From positions 1 through 64,000 of the forward strand of contig JAJFFH010000066.1 in NCBI GenBank assembly GCA_021776735.1: 64,000 bases of DNA, given 5' to 3'. The translations under genes were made by a program, and so were the position numbers. Shown here in pieces: positions 42,487-52,063 of the stretch. Below the pieces are notes generated by a model. It was not told where the DNA came from, searched no databases, and saw nothing but the letters and a program-made list of their open reading frames with translations. Source of the stretch: Planctomycetota bacterium (GTDB lineage Bacteria > Planctomycetota > PLA2). How positions within the stretch are numbered: the first letter of the stretch is position 1; the number at the start of each line of letters is the position of its first letter.

Positions 42487-44613
42487 ATGCGCGTGGTCTT
42501 GCTTCTGCTCGTTTTGGGTGCGTGCGCCGCGCCTCGTTCGCCTGTTCGCACCCTGGAAGATATTTTCGAGCCCCCGCCGGACCGCGCGCCCTTCCGATTC
42601 CGGTTCTCGCCGGACGGCAGCCGTCTCGCCTATCTGCGCCCCCGCGCCGGCAGCCGCCTCGCCGACCTGTGGGTCCGCGACGTCCAGCCGATCGGGAAAG
42701 AGCGGCTTGTCCTGAGCGCCGATGCAACAGAGCAACTGACCGCGGCCCAAAAAGCCGCGCGCGAGCGCCGCCGCGACCGCACCCGGGGCGTGGGCAGTTT
42801 CCGGTGGCGTCCGGACGGCAAGGCCGTGCTGATCGCGCGCTCCGGCGACCTGTTCGAACTCGCGCTGGGGACCGGCAAGCTCACGCGCCTGACCAACACC
42901 AGGAAAGCCGAGCGCAACGCGCGCTGGTCGCCCGACGGCAAGGCGCTCGCGTTCGTGCGCGACCGCGACCTGTACATCCGGCGCGGCGCGAAAGAAACCC
43001 GCCTTACCCAGGCCAAAGACACGCAGTGCGGCCTCGCCGAGTTCATCGCCGCCGAAGAGCTCGGCCGCCACGAAGGATTCTGGTGGTCGCCGCACGCGCG
43101 ACACATCGCGTACGTCGAGTACGACGAGCGCGCCGTGCCTGAGTTTTCGTGGCACGACTATCTCCCGGTCCGCGGCAAGACGGTGAGCCGCAAGTACCCC
43201 CGCGCCGGTGACGCCAACGTCAAATGGACCCTGTGGGTGGGAAACACGAACCAAAAAGGCAAACGGACGGCGATGTCCGTCACGCCCGGGAACGCCGAGT
43301 ACTTGGTGCGCGTGCAGTGGACCCCGGACGGCGCCCTCGCCGTACAGACCGCGAACCGCGCACAGACCGAACTCACTCTCTGGCGCTGCGACCCCGCGAC
43401 GGGCAAGGCCCAAAAACTCCTGATCGAACGCGACGACGCGTGGGTCCGCTTTCATCGCGACCTGCATTTCCTGCCCGACGGCCGCTTCACCTGGACCTCG
43501 GAAGCATCGGGCTGGAACCGGCTCTATCTTGTCTCCGCCGACGGCAAGACGCGGCGTGCGCTGACCGACGACGGCTGGGAAGTCGCCCGCGTGCACCACG
43601 CGCAGCCCGGCCGGATCCTGTTCACCGGTTCGCGCAAGAACCCGCGGGAACGCCACCTGTACTCGGTCGATCTCAAGACCGGCGCCGTCGAGAACCGGGG
43701 CGGGATGAACGGCTGGCACAGCGTTGTCGTGGCCCCGGATGGCCGGTCGTTCGTGACGACGCACTCGAGCGGCTCCGCGGGATCCACGGCACACCTGATC
43801 CCGATCGACGGTCTTGGGGCCACCAACCTGGGCGGCGCGAAGTGGGCCGACGGGCCGGGCGCGGAGTTCCTGACCGTCCCCGCCGACGACGGCACGCCGT
43901 TGCCCGCGATGCTGATTCGCCCCGAGGGCCGTCCGCGCGCGGGTCTCGTGTTTTGCTACGGCGGGCCGGGCGCGCACCTGATCGCCGACCGGTGGGGCGG
44001 GTCGCGTTTCTTGTGGCACCGCCGCCTTGCGCAGCGCGGCTACGCCGTGCTCACCGTCGATAACCGCGGCTCAGGCGGCTACGGACGCGACTACTGCCGC
44101 AAGGTCGCGGGCCAACTGTGCGACTACGAGGTGCGCGACCAGGCCGCCGCGGCGCGATGGCTCAAGAAGAAGTTCGGTATAGACCGCGTCGGCATCTGGG
44201 GCTGGTCGTATGGCGGAACCCTGTCGCTGATGTGCGTGCAGGAGCGCCCCGACGCGTTCGCCTGCGCCATTGCCGTGGCGCCGGTCACGGACTGGCGCGA
44301 CTACGACACCGCGTACACCGAACGCTACCTCGGCCTCCCGAAACAGAGGCCCGACGCCTACGCGGCCGCGTCGCCGATCACGAGAGCGCACAAGCTGAAG
44401 CGCCCGGTATTTTTGGCCCACGGCATGGCGGACGACAACGTCCACTTCCGCGGCGCAATGGCCTACCTCCACAAAGCCCAAAAAGCGGGCGTCACGATCG
44501 ACCAGGATTTTTGGCCGAAGGGAGCCCACGGCATCGGCGACTGGCGCGCCCGCGTCGTGCTGTTTCGCAAGATTGAGTCTTTCTTGGATATGCACATCGC
44601 GAAAACCCGCTGA
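42487..44613 (+). CDS. S9 family prolyl oligopeptidase / dipeptidyl peptidase IV-like lipoprotein
   Basis: A 708-residue secreted serine peptidase. The signal ends in a lipobox L-G-A-C (MRVVLLLLVLGACAAP). Residues 30-470 form a DPP IV-type beta-propeller that carries the EE pair in FIAAEELGRHEGFWWSP, which binds the substrate N-terminus. The C-terminal alpha/beta-hydrolase has the nucleophile in GIWGWSYGGTLSL (Ser574), the Asp in AHGMADDNVHF and the His in WPKGAHGIGD. It probably removes dipeptides from peptide N-termini. A dispersed motif encodes GKRTAMS in a propeller loop (about residue 262). Confidence 0.92.
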   Translation: MRVVLLLLVLGACAAPRSPVRTLEDIFEPPPDRAPFRFRFSPDGSRLAYLRPRAGSRLADLWVRDVQPIGKERLVLSADATEQLTAAQKAARERRRDRTRGVGSFRWRPDGKAVLIARSGDLFELALGTGKLTRLTNTRKAERNARWSPDGKALAFVRDRDLYIRRGAKETRLTQAKDTQCGLAEFIAAEELGRHEGFWWSPHARHIAYVEYDERAVPEFSWHDYLPVRGKTVSRKYPRAGDANVKWTLWVGNTNQKGKRTAMSVTPGNAEYLVRVQWTPDGALAVQTANRAQTELTLWRCDPATGKAQKLLIERDDAWVRFHRDLHFLPDGRFTWTSEASGWNRLYLVSADGKTRRALTDDGWEVARVHHAQPGRILFTGSRKNPRERHLYSVDLKTGAVENRGGMNGWHSVVVAPDGRSFVTTHSSGSAGSTAHLIPIDGLGATNLGGAKWADGPGAEFLTVPADDGTPLPAMLIRPEGRPRAGLVFCYGGPGAHLIADRWGGSRFLWHRRLAQRGYAVLTVDNRGSGGYGRDYCRKVAGQLCDYEVRDQAAAARWLKKKFGIDRVGIWGWSYGGTLSLMCVQERPDAFACAIAVAPVTDWRDYDTAYTERYLGLPKQRPDAYAAASPITRAHKLKRPVFLAHGMADDNVHFRGAMAYLHKAQKAGVTIDQDFWPKGAHGIGDWRARVVLFRKIESFLDMHIAKTR
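43255..43281 (+). repeat. Dispersed motif in the S9 peptidase gene
   Basis: AAGGCAAACGGACGGCGATG followed by TCCGTC, exact core 43265-43275, read as GKRTAMSV in a propeller loop. This is the last copy before a 9.4-kb gap. Confidence 0.88.
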
Positions 44614-44656
44614 GCGGATTCTCGTCAGCCCCTGGGAGAAAACGCGAAGCGGATTT
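44601..44656 (+). terminator. Two GCGGATT-type stems after the peptidase gene
   Basis: AAACCCGC-TGA-GCGGATTC (44603-44620) overlaps the stop codon, and GAAAACGC-GAA-GC-GGATTTTC (44638-44656) follows. Both resemble the perfect AAATCCGC/GCGGATTT stem at 2431. The weaker pairing makes termination a moderate call. Confidence 0.45.
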
Positions 44657-44684
44657 TCAGGTTGCGGTACGATCTGGCAACCAC

Positions 44685-44939
44685 ATGACGGTCGTCGCGC
44701 AACCCACGCCCAACCCCTCCGCGTACAAGTTCACGCTCGAAGGGCACCGGTTCGATGCACCCCAGACCATCGACGCCGGGTCGGCTGCGGGCACACCGTT
44801 CGAGGGGCTCTTTGCGCTGTCGGGCGTGGTCAGCGTCTTCGCGACCGCGGACTTCGTGACGATCATGAAGGCGCCCGATGCGTCCTGGGACGCCCTCCTC
44901 GAGCCGGTGCGAGCGCACCTGGCGGGCGCATTTACATAG
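44685..44939 (+). CDS. Stand-alone Nfu N-terminal domain protein
   Basis: An 84-residue protein made only of an Nfu_N domain: QPTPNPSAYKFTLEG opens the domain, followed by PFEGLFALSGVVSVFATADFVTIMK and a final helix. In Nfu-type iron-sulfur scaffolds this domain precedes a NifU C-terminal domain with C-x-x-C. Here the gene stops after the first domain, so no cluster ligand is present. It may be a regulatory or docking fragment. It lies 9 bp upstream of the next gene and is probably cotranscribed with it. Confidence 0.8.
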   Translation: MTVVAQPTPNPSAYKFTLEGHRFDAPQTIDAGSAAGTPFEGLFALSGVVSVFATADFVTIMKAPDASWDALLEPVRAHLAGAFT

Positions 44940-44948
44940 CCGCGTATA

Positions 44949-46952
44949 GTGCGGGGTTCCGTGCAGCCCCTTCTCAAAACGCTTCTTTGGACGATCGGTA
45001 CTGCCGTCGTCGTGTTTTCCGTCACTTCGCTGGCGGGGTACTTTTTCTTGACCGGGCATGAGAACGCCCATGCCGTCACGATTCTTACGAAGCACTCGGG
45101 CGCGGTCGTTTCGATCTATGCGCGCATCCTGCTCGGCTACGTGCTGGCGGGCGGACTGCTCGGCTTTTTTCTGCATCCGTTCGTGCGCGGGTGGAAGGCG
45201 GCGCTGGCCCTGCTCGGAATCGGCGCGCTGGCTCTGCTGCACACCCTGACCGACGAGACGCACCTGCTCTACGGGCCCGTGCAGAGTCTGTTTTGTGCGG
45301 TGCACGACACGCTGCCGGCGTGGCTGCGCAATCTCTATGAACCGTGGTTGCTTGAGCTGGCGTTCGGGCTGTTTGTTCTTTGGTCGCTGCATCGCTGGAC
45401 CTTGAAGGTTCCTCTGCGCTGGAAGGCCGGCGTGGCTGTCGCGGTCGTGGGCGTCGTGGCGTTTCAGTTCCTGCCCGAGACTTACGCTGCCGGCGAGCCC
45501 GGGAAGCGGCCGACGTGTTTCTTGCTGATCGCGACGGACTCGTTGCGGGCTGATCACCTGTCGTGCAACGGGTACGAGCGCAAGACGTCGCCGCACATCG
45601 ACGCGCTGGCGGCGCGCGGTACGAACTTCCAGAACTGCCTCGTGCCGACCGCGAGTACGCACGAGTCGTGGGTGACGCTTTTTGCCTCGAAGGAGCCGCG
45701 CGAGCACGGACTGCGGCACATGTTTCCGACACGGGCGCAGTGCGAGAACTTGCGCGACGAGCAGGTGTGGCTGCCCAAGCTGCTCGGAGCCAACGGCTAC
45801 AAGACGGGCGCGATTGGCGGCTGGTGCGGAACGACCTTCGGCCTGATCGACATGGGCGTCGAGCACATCGATGTTTCCGAGTCGCAAAACCACAGCGCGT
45901 TGATCGCCGAGGCGGCGTTTACCAACCACCTGCTCGCGGCGGCGTTTCTCGACAACCCGGTCGGGCGCGCGATGCTCCCCGAGCTGAACCGCGTCTCGTT
46001 TACCCGCAGCGCCGGAGCGATCACCGGTCGGGCGCAGCGCTGGCTCGCGGACCGAGCGCGCGGCGACGAGCCGTTTTTTCTCACGGTCGTCTATCACGTC
46101 ACGCACCTGCCCTACAGCGCGTCGTATCCGTACTACACGGTCTTCACCGACCCCGACTACCGCGGGCGCAATCGCTACCGGATCGATTTCAAGATCGACG
46201 AGATGATCCAGCGCGGGTTCGACCACGACTTGACGGCCGCGGAAAAACAGCACATCAAGGATCTCTACGACGGCACGGTGCGCGAATTCGACGACCAGGT
46301 CGGTGCGCTGGTGCAGTCGCTCAAGGATCTCGGGCTCCTTGAAAACACGATCGTCGGCGTGTGGGGCGACCACGGCGACGATCTCTACGAACACGGGACA
46401 ACACTGGGACACGGCGTGACGCTGTTCGGCGGCGATCAGGCCAACAAGCCGCCGGCGGTGTTCGCCGGTCCCGGCGTGCCGCATCGGACCGTCAAGAAGC
46501 TCGTCCGCGAGATTGATCTGGCGCCGACCTGGCTGGGCTGGCTCGGACACGAGGCGCCCAAGACATGGAGTGGCATCGATCTGCGCGGGGACATTCCGGA
46601 TTTCACGGTGAATCTGGAGACGTCCTACCTGCTCTACCGGCAGCCCGTGCCGGATCTCTTGCCCGGCGAGAAGGTGAAGGAGTTCCCGCAGTTCGACCAG
46701 GCCACGTTCATCGACGACAGCTTCGATGGCAACCTCGTCCTGCGCCCCGAACTCAACGACGCGCTGATCGCGACCAAGTGCCTCGCTGTCCGTCGCGGTC
46801 CCTGGAAACTCATCTCGGTACCGGGCGAAAACGGTGCGATTCTGCGGCTCTTTCACTTGCCGAGCGATCCCGAGTGCAAGAAAGACCGGCGCGCCGATCA
46901 GCCCGGAGTGTTGAAGGAACTCCTGCTCGAGCTCCCGGAGCGTGCGCGTTGA
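44949..46952 (+). CDS. Membrane-anchored alkaline-phosphatase-superfamily enzyme (sulfatase-like)
   Basis: A 667-residue protein. Five membrane helices (about residues 10-30, 52-76, 84-100, 132-148 and 158-173) are followed by an external sulfatase/phosphoglycerol-transferase fold. Metal-site motifs are visible: LLIATDSLRADHLS (Asp), FLTVVYHVTHLPY and VGVWGDHGDDLYEHG (Asp-His). The nucleophile region reads TASTHESWVTLFASKEPREHG, with no C/S-x-P-x-R formylglycine motif; alignment places Thr237 at the nucleophile, as in phosphotransferases of the LtaS type. It may therefore be a phosphatase or phosphoglycerol-type transferase. The GTG at 44949 or the GTG at 44961 could be the start. Its stop overlaps the Nudix start (TTGA). 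Confidence 0.75.
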   Translation: MRGSVQPLLKTLLWTIGTAVVVFSVTSLAGYFFLTGHENAHAVTILTKHSGAVVSIYARILLGYVLAGGLLGFFLHPFVRGWKAALALLGIGALALLHTLTDETHLLYGPVQSLFCAVHDTLPAWLRNLYEPWLLELAFGLFVLWSLHRWTLKVPLRWKAGVAVAVVGVVAFQFLPETYAAGEPGKRPTCFLLIATDSLRADHLSCNGYERKTSPHIDALAARGTNFQNCLVPTASTHESWVTLFASKEPREHGLRHMFPTRAQCENLRDEQVWLPKLLGANGYKTGAIGGWCGTTFGLIDMGVEHIDVSESQNHSALIAEAAFTNHLLAAAFLDNPVGRAMLPELNRVSFTRSAGAITGRAQRWLADRARGDEPFFLTVVYHVTHLPYSASYPYYTVFTDPDYRGRNRYRIDFKIDEMIQRGFDHDLTAAEKQHIKDLYDGTVREFDDQVGALVQSLKDLGLLENTIVGVWGDHGDDLYEHGTTLGHGVTLFGGDQANKPPAVFAGPGVPHRTVKKLVREIDLAPTWLGWLGHEAPKTWSGIDLRGDIPDFTVNLETSYLLYRQPVPDLLPGEKVKEFPQFDQATFIDDSFDGNLVLRPELNDALIATKCLAVRRGPWKLISVPGENGAILRLFHLPSDPECKKDRRADQPGVLKELLLELPERAR

Positions 46953-47527
46953 AGGTTTCTGACGAGACGGTCCGCCGCCGTCTCGAACTCCCGCTGGGCG
47001 ACTGGAGCACGACGCCGGGACTCCGCGACAGCGCGGTGCTCGCGATCCTCGTCGAGCGCGACGGCGAGGACCACGTTGTCTTCAACCGGCGCCGCGACGA
47101 CCTCCCGTTTCATCCCGGCCAGGTGTGTTTCCCCGGCGGCGCGCGCGAAGGCGACGAGGACGCCGTGGCGTGCGCTGTGCGCGAGACGTGCGAGGAAATG
47201 GGGCTGGAGCCCGGCGACCTCGACGTGCTGGGCCGGCTCCCCGACCGCGTGTCGATCTCGGCGTTTCGCATCGCGCCGTTCGTCGCGCGCCTCCGCTCCC
47301 CGCGCCCCTACATCCTCCATGAGGCGGAGGTCGCCGAAGCCTTCGAGATCCCCTGCCGCGACCTGACGCGCCCCGAAGGCTGGGGCTTCACCGAAACCTC
47401 GCACCCCCTGGCGCGTTATCGCCACGTACCGTTCTTCAGGCACGGCGAGCGTCGCGTCTGGGGCCTGACCGGCATTCTCCTCCGCGACGTTGTCACCCTC
47501 GTGATGGGCTACGCCCCGCCGGTCTAG
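46949..47527 (+). CDS. Nudix hydrolase, CoA pyrophosphatase-like (NudL type)
   Basis: A 192-residue Nudix protein. The Nudix box is visible as GGAREGDEDAVACAVRETCEE followed by MGL (G-x5-E-x7-RE-x2-EE-x-G). It is preceded by the CoA-pyrophosphatase element VVFNRRRDDLPFHPGQVCFPGG, the usual L-xx-R-xxx-L-xx-H-xGQ-V-x-FPGG of UPF0035. The likely reaction is cleavage of CoA or its derivatives into 4'-phosphopantetheine and 3',5'-ADP. The TTG start overlaps the stop of the upstream gene in TTGA, so translation is coupled. Its stop overlaps the convergent VIT/VWA gene by 4 bp. Confidence 0.85.
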   Translation: MKVSDETVRRRLELPLGDWSTTPGLRDSAVLAILVERDGEDHVVFNRRRDDLPFHPGQVCFPGGAREGDEDAVACAVRETCEEMGLEPGDLDVLGRLPDRVSISAFRIAPFVARLRSPRPYILHEAEVAEAFEIPCRDLTRPEGWGFTETSHPLARYRHVPFFRHGERRVWGLTGILLRDVVTLVMGYAPPV

Positions 47528-49773
47528 CTCGCGGGTTTGACCTCATAGACGACGCCGTCCAGCACGAAGACGACGTGGGTACCGAGCGCCAGGACGCGGG
47601 CCAGCTTGGGGTGTTTGTCCAGCAGGTCGAAGTACTCGTCCGAGAACGTTTCGATGCAGGTTGGCTTTTTCTTGCCGTCCCAAGCGGCGTCGACCCAGCG
47701 CTTTTTTGTCGTGTAGTGATAGACCCGACTGCCGATCGTGCGCACATGCATGTGGGTTTCGGCGCGGGCGGAGTCCTTGGCCTTCTTGAGCGACTTGGAC
47801 GCGGAGACGCTGTCGCGCGGCATGCCGGGCGTGGTCGGACCGGAGGGAGCAGAAGGGGGGGGCGGGGGCGGCATCGGGTCGCTTGGGTCGCGCAGGTTGG
47901 GCGGGATGCCGCCGTTCGGGCCGCGGAACGCGCCGCCGTGACCGCCTCCACCGCCGCGCCCGCCCTTGCGACTGGCGAAGTGTAGCGGGCCGCTGCTCAC
48001 ACCGGTCCCGCCTCCTTCGGCGGCCAGATGGGCGGTGTATGGCGTGACGAACGCGTGTCGGATAGCCAGCGCCCTGATCTCGGTGACGAGTTCAGCGTTG
48101 GCACCATGCAGGCGCACATGGTCGAGCAGATAGGCGACCTTGCGTTGCGCCCAGATGCGTTCGAGTCCGGTGTCGTCGTCGCGACCGCTCAGCGTGCCGC
48201 GAAAAACGTACGTCACCTTTTCCTTGCCGCGCATGCCGCGCAGCGTCAGTTCGATCGGGCCCGGTTTCGCATAGCGGCCGAGGAGCACGATCTCGCCGCC
48301 CGCGAACAGGTCGCGCAGGGGGCGTGGGTAGACGCCCTCGACCCCTTCGCTGGTTTCGAGTGTCAGGCCGGTCAGCACCGGCTGATCGACGGACTGGAAG
48401 AACCGCGCGACAACGCTGTCGATGCGTTCATGCGCGCCGACGTATTCGCGCACGCCGCGGGTCTTTTCCGCGAGCCGGTCCAGCAGCCGCACGTCGAGGT
48501 CGCTGCCGACTCCGAAGGTGAACACGCGCGCACCGCCGCGGTTCGCCTGCAGCGCCCGTTTCAAGATCACGTTACCGTCGCGTTCGCCCACGGTCGGGCG
48601 GCCATCGGTCAGCAGCACCACCATGGACAGGCGTTCTTCGTCGGCTTTGGTCAGCGCCAACGACGTATCGATTGCGTCCGCCAGAGCGGTGCTTCCGCCT
48701 GCCACGCGCGCCGCGATCCAGGTCGCGGCTGCCTTCTTGTTTGCCGGAGTCGCGGCGATCAGTTCGCGCCGAAACGGCCTGACGTCGGTGGCGAACTCGA
48801 TAACGTTGAAGCGATCCTCCTCGCGCAGCATCGTGATGCCCTGTTGCAGCGCCCGTTTGGCCTGCTCCAGCTTGCCGCCGTTCATCGAGCCGCTCGTGTC
48901 GAGGACGTAGACGATGTCGCGCGGCGCGACTTTCGTGTCGGCCCAGACCGTGCGCGGGCTCAGGACGGCGAAAAACGTCCCGGCGCGTCCGGAGGGCTTG
49001 CCGGATGCGAGCGTGAAAGCGATGTCGCCGCCGCCGCGGCCCAGCAGCAGCACGAAGTCCGCCTTGTGCCGGAAGTTCTCGACCGCGCACTTGGCGACGG
49101 CGGTGCGCGCATCCTTGCGTGTGACGGCGATCTTGTGCGAGGGCGAGCGCAGCGTGCGCAGCTCGCGTTCTCCGGTCACGATGACGTTCACGATCGCTAC
49201 GTCCGTCGGCGTGTGGTTCAGTCCGTCGGTCGCGAGCGGATAGCGCCATGCGGCCGAACCCGCGTCGTCACGAAGCACCTCGCGATACGTCAGCCGCACC
49301 GTCACCTCGCCCCGTGCCGGAATCGGGTAGACGCGTGCACGAAACAGCCCGCGGCCAACGTACTCCAGCATGGCAGGGTCGCGCTTCTTGCGCACGATCG
49401 CGCGGTAGATCGCCCGCGCGTGCGCGGCGTCGAGCACCTCGCCCTCGAGCGTCTTGTCGCCGACCGTCAGCGAAAGCTCGCCGACCACGGCATCGCGCGG
49501 CAGCGCGAAGAGGTAGACGCCCTCCTGCTCGGTCGGCCCCGTGTTGGCAAACGTCTGCTCGACGGCCACGCGGGCGATGCGGCCGTCGATGCGCGCATCG
49601 ACGCGGTGGGTCTTGAGACGCACCGGCGGACCCTTCGCCACGATGCCCTGCGCGTGCGCGGGCCCGGCGTACGCAAAGAGCGCGGCAAGGCAAAACAGGA
49701 TCGCCGGGATGGTCGATGAAATCGGACGGGAGAAAGTGAGGGGGGCGGGGGCAGGGCGGTCGGCGTCGCGCAT
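47524..49773 (-). CDS. VIT and von Willebrand factor A domain protein
   Basis: A 749-residue exported protein. After a signal/anchor (ISSTIPAILFCLAALFAYAGPAHA, split by spacing here) comes a VIT domain (about 45-170, RIARVAVEQTFANTGPTEQEG, EAHARAIYRA-like AAHARAIYRAIVRKKRDPAML). A VWA domain follows (about 270-440) with the metal site DTSGSMNGGKL and TDGRPT. The C-terminal part has a Gly-rich (GGRGGGGGHGG) and a Pro-rich (MPPPPPPSAPSG) segment and a final domain ending LDGVVYEVKPAS. Such proteins bind extracellular partners; the role here is unknown. I chose the ATG at 49771-49773 over 49872. Confidence 0.85.
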   Translation of the reverse strand: MRDADRPAPAPLTFSRPISSTIPAILFCLAALFAYAGPAHAQGIVAKGPPVRLKTHRVDARIDGRIARVAVEQTFANTGPTEQEGVYLFALPRDAVVGELSLTVGDKTLEGEVLDAAHARAIYRAIVRKKRDPAMLEYVGRGLFRARVYPIPARGEVTVRLTYREVLRDDAGSAAWRYPLATDGLNHTPTDVAIVNVIVTGERELRTLRSPSHKIAVTRKDARTAVAKCAVENFRHKADFVLLLGRGGGDIAFTLASGKPSGRAGTFFAVLSPRTVWADTKVAPRDIVYVLDTSGSMNGGKLEQAKRALQQGITMLREEDRFNVIEFATDVRPFRRELIAATPANKKAAATWIAARVAGGSTALADAIDTSLALTKADEERLSMVVLLTDGRPTVGERDGNVILKRALQANRGGARVFTFGVGSDLDVRLLDRLAEKTRGVREYVGAHERIDSVVARFFQSVDQPVLTGLTLETSEGVEGVYPRPLRDLFAGGEIVLLGRYAKPGPIELTLRGMRGKEKVTYVFRGTLSGRDDDTGLERIWAQRKVAYLLDHVRLHGANAELVTEIRALAIRHAFVTPYTAHLAAEGGGTGVSSGPLHFASRKGGRGGGGGHGGAFRGPNGGIPPNLRDPSDPMPPPPPPSAPSGPTTPGMPRDSVSASKSLKKAKDSARAETHMHVRTIGSRVYHYTTKKRWVDAAWDGKKKPTCIETFSDEYFDLLDKHPKLARVLALGTHVVFVLDGVVYEVKPAS

Positions 49774-49895
49774 GACGACCTCGAATGCAAACCCGCGGCC
49801 ATGCGGCGTGCGTCGCGCGTTGCCCCCCGCACCCCCTGATTTTGCGGGTGTTTGCTCCGAATTCCGGGACAAGGCGGTAACGGGTGCTTCCGCGG

Positions 49896-51923
49896 CTACA
49901 CGTCGCCGCCCAGTTCGCGTACGGCATCGACGGGGCCGATGACGATCAGCGCGTCACCTGCCTGCAGGACCATGTCGGCCTGCGGCAGCAATCGCGTTTC
50001 GCCGCCGTTGGAGGGACGCACGACGGTGAGGACGTTCAGGCCCGTCTTCGACCGCAGGCCGGTCGAGGCGAAGGTCTTGCCAACCATGTCGGGCGGCACC
50101 TCGATGCGGCCGAGGACATGGCCGGCGGGGATTTCGACGTAGTGCTGGGCGCCTTCCTGCTCGACGAATTTTGCGCGCAGGTCGCGGTTGTCAAGGACCT
50201 CGACGGCGAGGTGGGACAAGACGTCGCGGCGATCCACGACGCCGACGAACCGCTCGGTCTCGCGATCGACGACCGGCATCTCGTGGGCGTCCGGGCTGTC
50301 GAAGCGCGGCATGATGTCGGCGAGGCTTTGGTCGCGATAGCAGTGCGGCACGTTCACGAGCAGGTCGGCGGCGATGACCGCGGCGCCGAGCTCCTGGTCG
50401 GTCAGGAAGTTCTTCACGTCGTGGAGACGGATCACGCCGCGGAACTCGCCCTTGAGCCCGGCGACGTACACGTAGTCTCGGCGCGTTTTCCGGAACCGCT
50501 CGACGATGACCTCGAACGTGGCGCGCATGGGTACGGTGTCCTTTTCCTCGCGCATCACGTCCTCGACCTGCGTCGTCGCCAGCGCGGTTTCCTCGATGCC
50601 TTCCGGAACGGGGATGCCCTTGCGCTTGAGTGCGGCGACGTACACGCCCTCGAGCCCGAGCTTGCGCGATGTGAGTTGGGCCGCGACAACCGTCAGCATC
50701 AGCGGCATCAGCAGGGCGGTCTCGCGCGTGAGCTCGAACAGCAGGAAAATCGCCGTGATGGGCGCCTGGGTGACGGCGGTGATTGCTCCGGCCATGCCGA
50801 CGACCGCATAGTGGAGCGGGTTCGAGACGAGGCCTGGTGCGATGAACTGGGCGGCCTTACCGACAAACAGGCCCAGGACAACGCCGACAAAGAGGGTGGG
50901 CGTAAAAATGCCGCCGGAGCCTCCCGAGCCGAGCGTGACCGAGGTCGCGAAGATCTTCATCACGAACAGGACAAGCACGAATCCCAGCATCGGCCTGGCG
51001 GTTTGCAGCACGATGTTGACCGCCGCGTAGCCGTTGCCCCAGACCTCGGGAAGGAAGATGCCGATCAGGCCGAGGATCAGGCCGCCGAGCGGCAGGCGGA
51101 GAAACGGCGATGCCGGCAGGCGTTGGAACAGGCGCTCCACCCAGCCCATGGTCCGAATGAAGAACCACGCGCCGTATGCCGCAGCGACGCCGAGCAGGAC
51201 GAAGATCACCGCCTCGCCGAGCCGTCCTTCCGTGAACGGAGGCAGGTCGTACAGCGGCGACTTGAGGAGTAGGCCGGACAAAAACGTCTGCGAAAAGAAC
51301 TCGACGACGAGCGAAGCGACGATCGCGGCCACAACCACCGGGCCGAAGAACTCCGCGGCGAAGTTGCGCAGGACCGCTTCCAGGGCGAAAACGGCCGCCC
51401 CCAGCGGGGCAAAGTACGAGGCCGCCATGCCCGCCGCGATGCCGCAGCCCGCAAACAGTCCGAGCCGCTCGAACGGCACGCCCATCGTGCGGGCGAAGCG
51501 CGCTCCGAAACTGGCAGCCATATATGCATTGGGGCCCTCGCGGCCGATGGAGCCCCCTGTGACGATCAGGGCCAGGGACGCGAGGGCCCGCGAAACCGTG
51601 GCGCGGATGCTCAGGGTCTTCGCCGTGCGCAGGGTGACCGCCTCCATGACCTCGGCGGTTCCCTGGCTTGCGCGCCGGCGGGTCAGGAGCGTTTGGAGGA
51701 AGGCGGCGACGAGCGCTCCGCCCACCGGGATCAGGATGCAACTGATCCAGGATAGGCCGCTGGCGGCGTCCAGGAGGCTGCCCTCCCCGATAATGACGCC
51801 TTGCAGGGCGCGGCCGCCGGCCTGGAAAGCGCAGGCGACGAGGCCGCCGATAACGCCCACCCCCGCCGCAACCAGAAAGGTACGCGGACTCAAGGCCCAG
51901 GTCGCCCGGCGCTCTGCGCTCAT
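49896..51923 (-). CDS. ClC-type chloride channel/transporter with CBS and TrkA-C domains
   Basis: A 675-residue ClC-family protein. Selectivity-filter motifs are visible: GGSIGREGPNAYM (GREGP) and GSGGSGGIFTPTLF (G-x-F-x-P). The membrane part covers about residues 10-430. A CBS pair follows (about 455-580, VEDVMREEKDTVPM and HEMPVVDRETERFVGVVDRRD). The end (about 600-675) is an RCK_C/TrkA-C domain (IEVPPDMVGKTFASTGLRSK). The gating Glu would be in GREGP. It probably transports chloride with proton coupling and cytoplasmic regulation. The ATG at 51921-51923 begins MSAERRATWALSP; an upstream start at 52040 is less likely. Confidence 0.9.
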   Translation of the reverse strand: MSAERRATWALSPRTFLVAAGVGVIGGLVACAFQAGGRALQGVIIGEGSLLDAASGLSWISCILIPVGGALVAAFLQTLLTRRRASQGTAEVMEAVTLRTAKTLSIRATVSRALASLALIVTGGSIGREGPNAYMAASFGARFARTMGVPFERLGLFAGCGIAAGMAASYFAPLGAAVFALEAVLRNFAAEFFGPVVVAAIVASLVVEFFSQTFLSGLLLKSPLYDLPPFTEGRLGEAVIFVLLGVAAAYGAWFFIRTMGWVERLFQRLPASPFLRLPLGGLILGLIGIFLPEVWGNGYAAVNIVLQTARPMLGFVLVLFVMKIFATSVTLGSGGSGGIFTPTLFVGVVLGLFVGKAAQFIAPGLVSNPLHYAVVGMAGAITAVTQAPITAIFLLFELTRETALLMPLMLTVVAAQLTSRKLGLEGVYVAALKRKGIPVPEGIEETALATTQVEDVMREEKDTVPMRATFEVIVERFRKTRRDYVYVAGLKGEFRGVIRLHDVKNFLTDQELGAAVIAADLLVNVPHCYRDQSLADIMPRFDSPDAHEMPVVDRETERFVGVVDRRDVLSHLAVEVLDNRDLRAKFVEQEGAQHYVEIPAGHVLGRIEVPPDMVGKTFASTGLRSKTGLNVLTVVRPSNGGETRLLPQADMVLQAGDALIVIGPVDAVRELGGDV

Positions 51924-52063
51924 CAACGCCGTCGAAGCTAACGCGTGCCCCCGACGGTTCAAGAAAGGCCGCCGGAGACGCACGAGATAGACCAAAGCAA
52001 TAGTGGCGTGGCCTCGGGCTTTTGCTTTGGTTAAGTCCAAAGAAGTGTTACTTTGTCGGCCTT

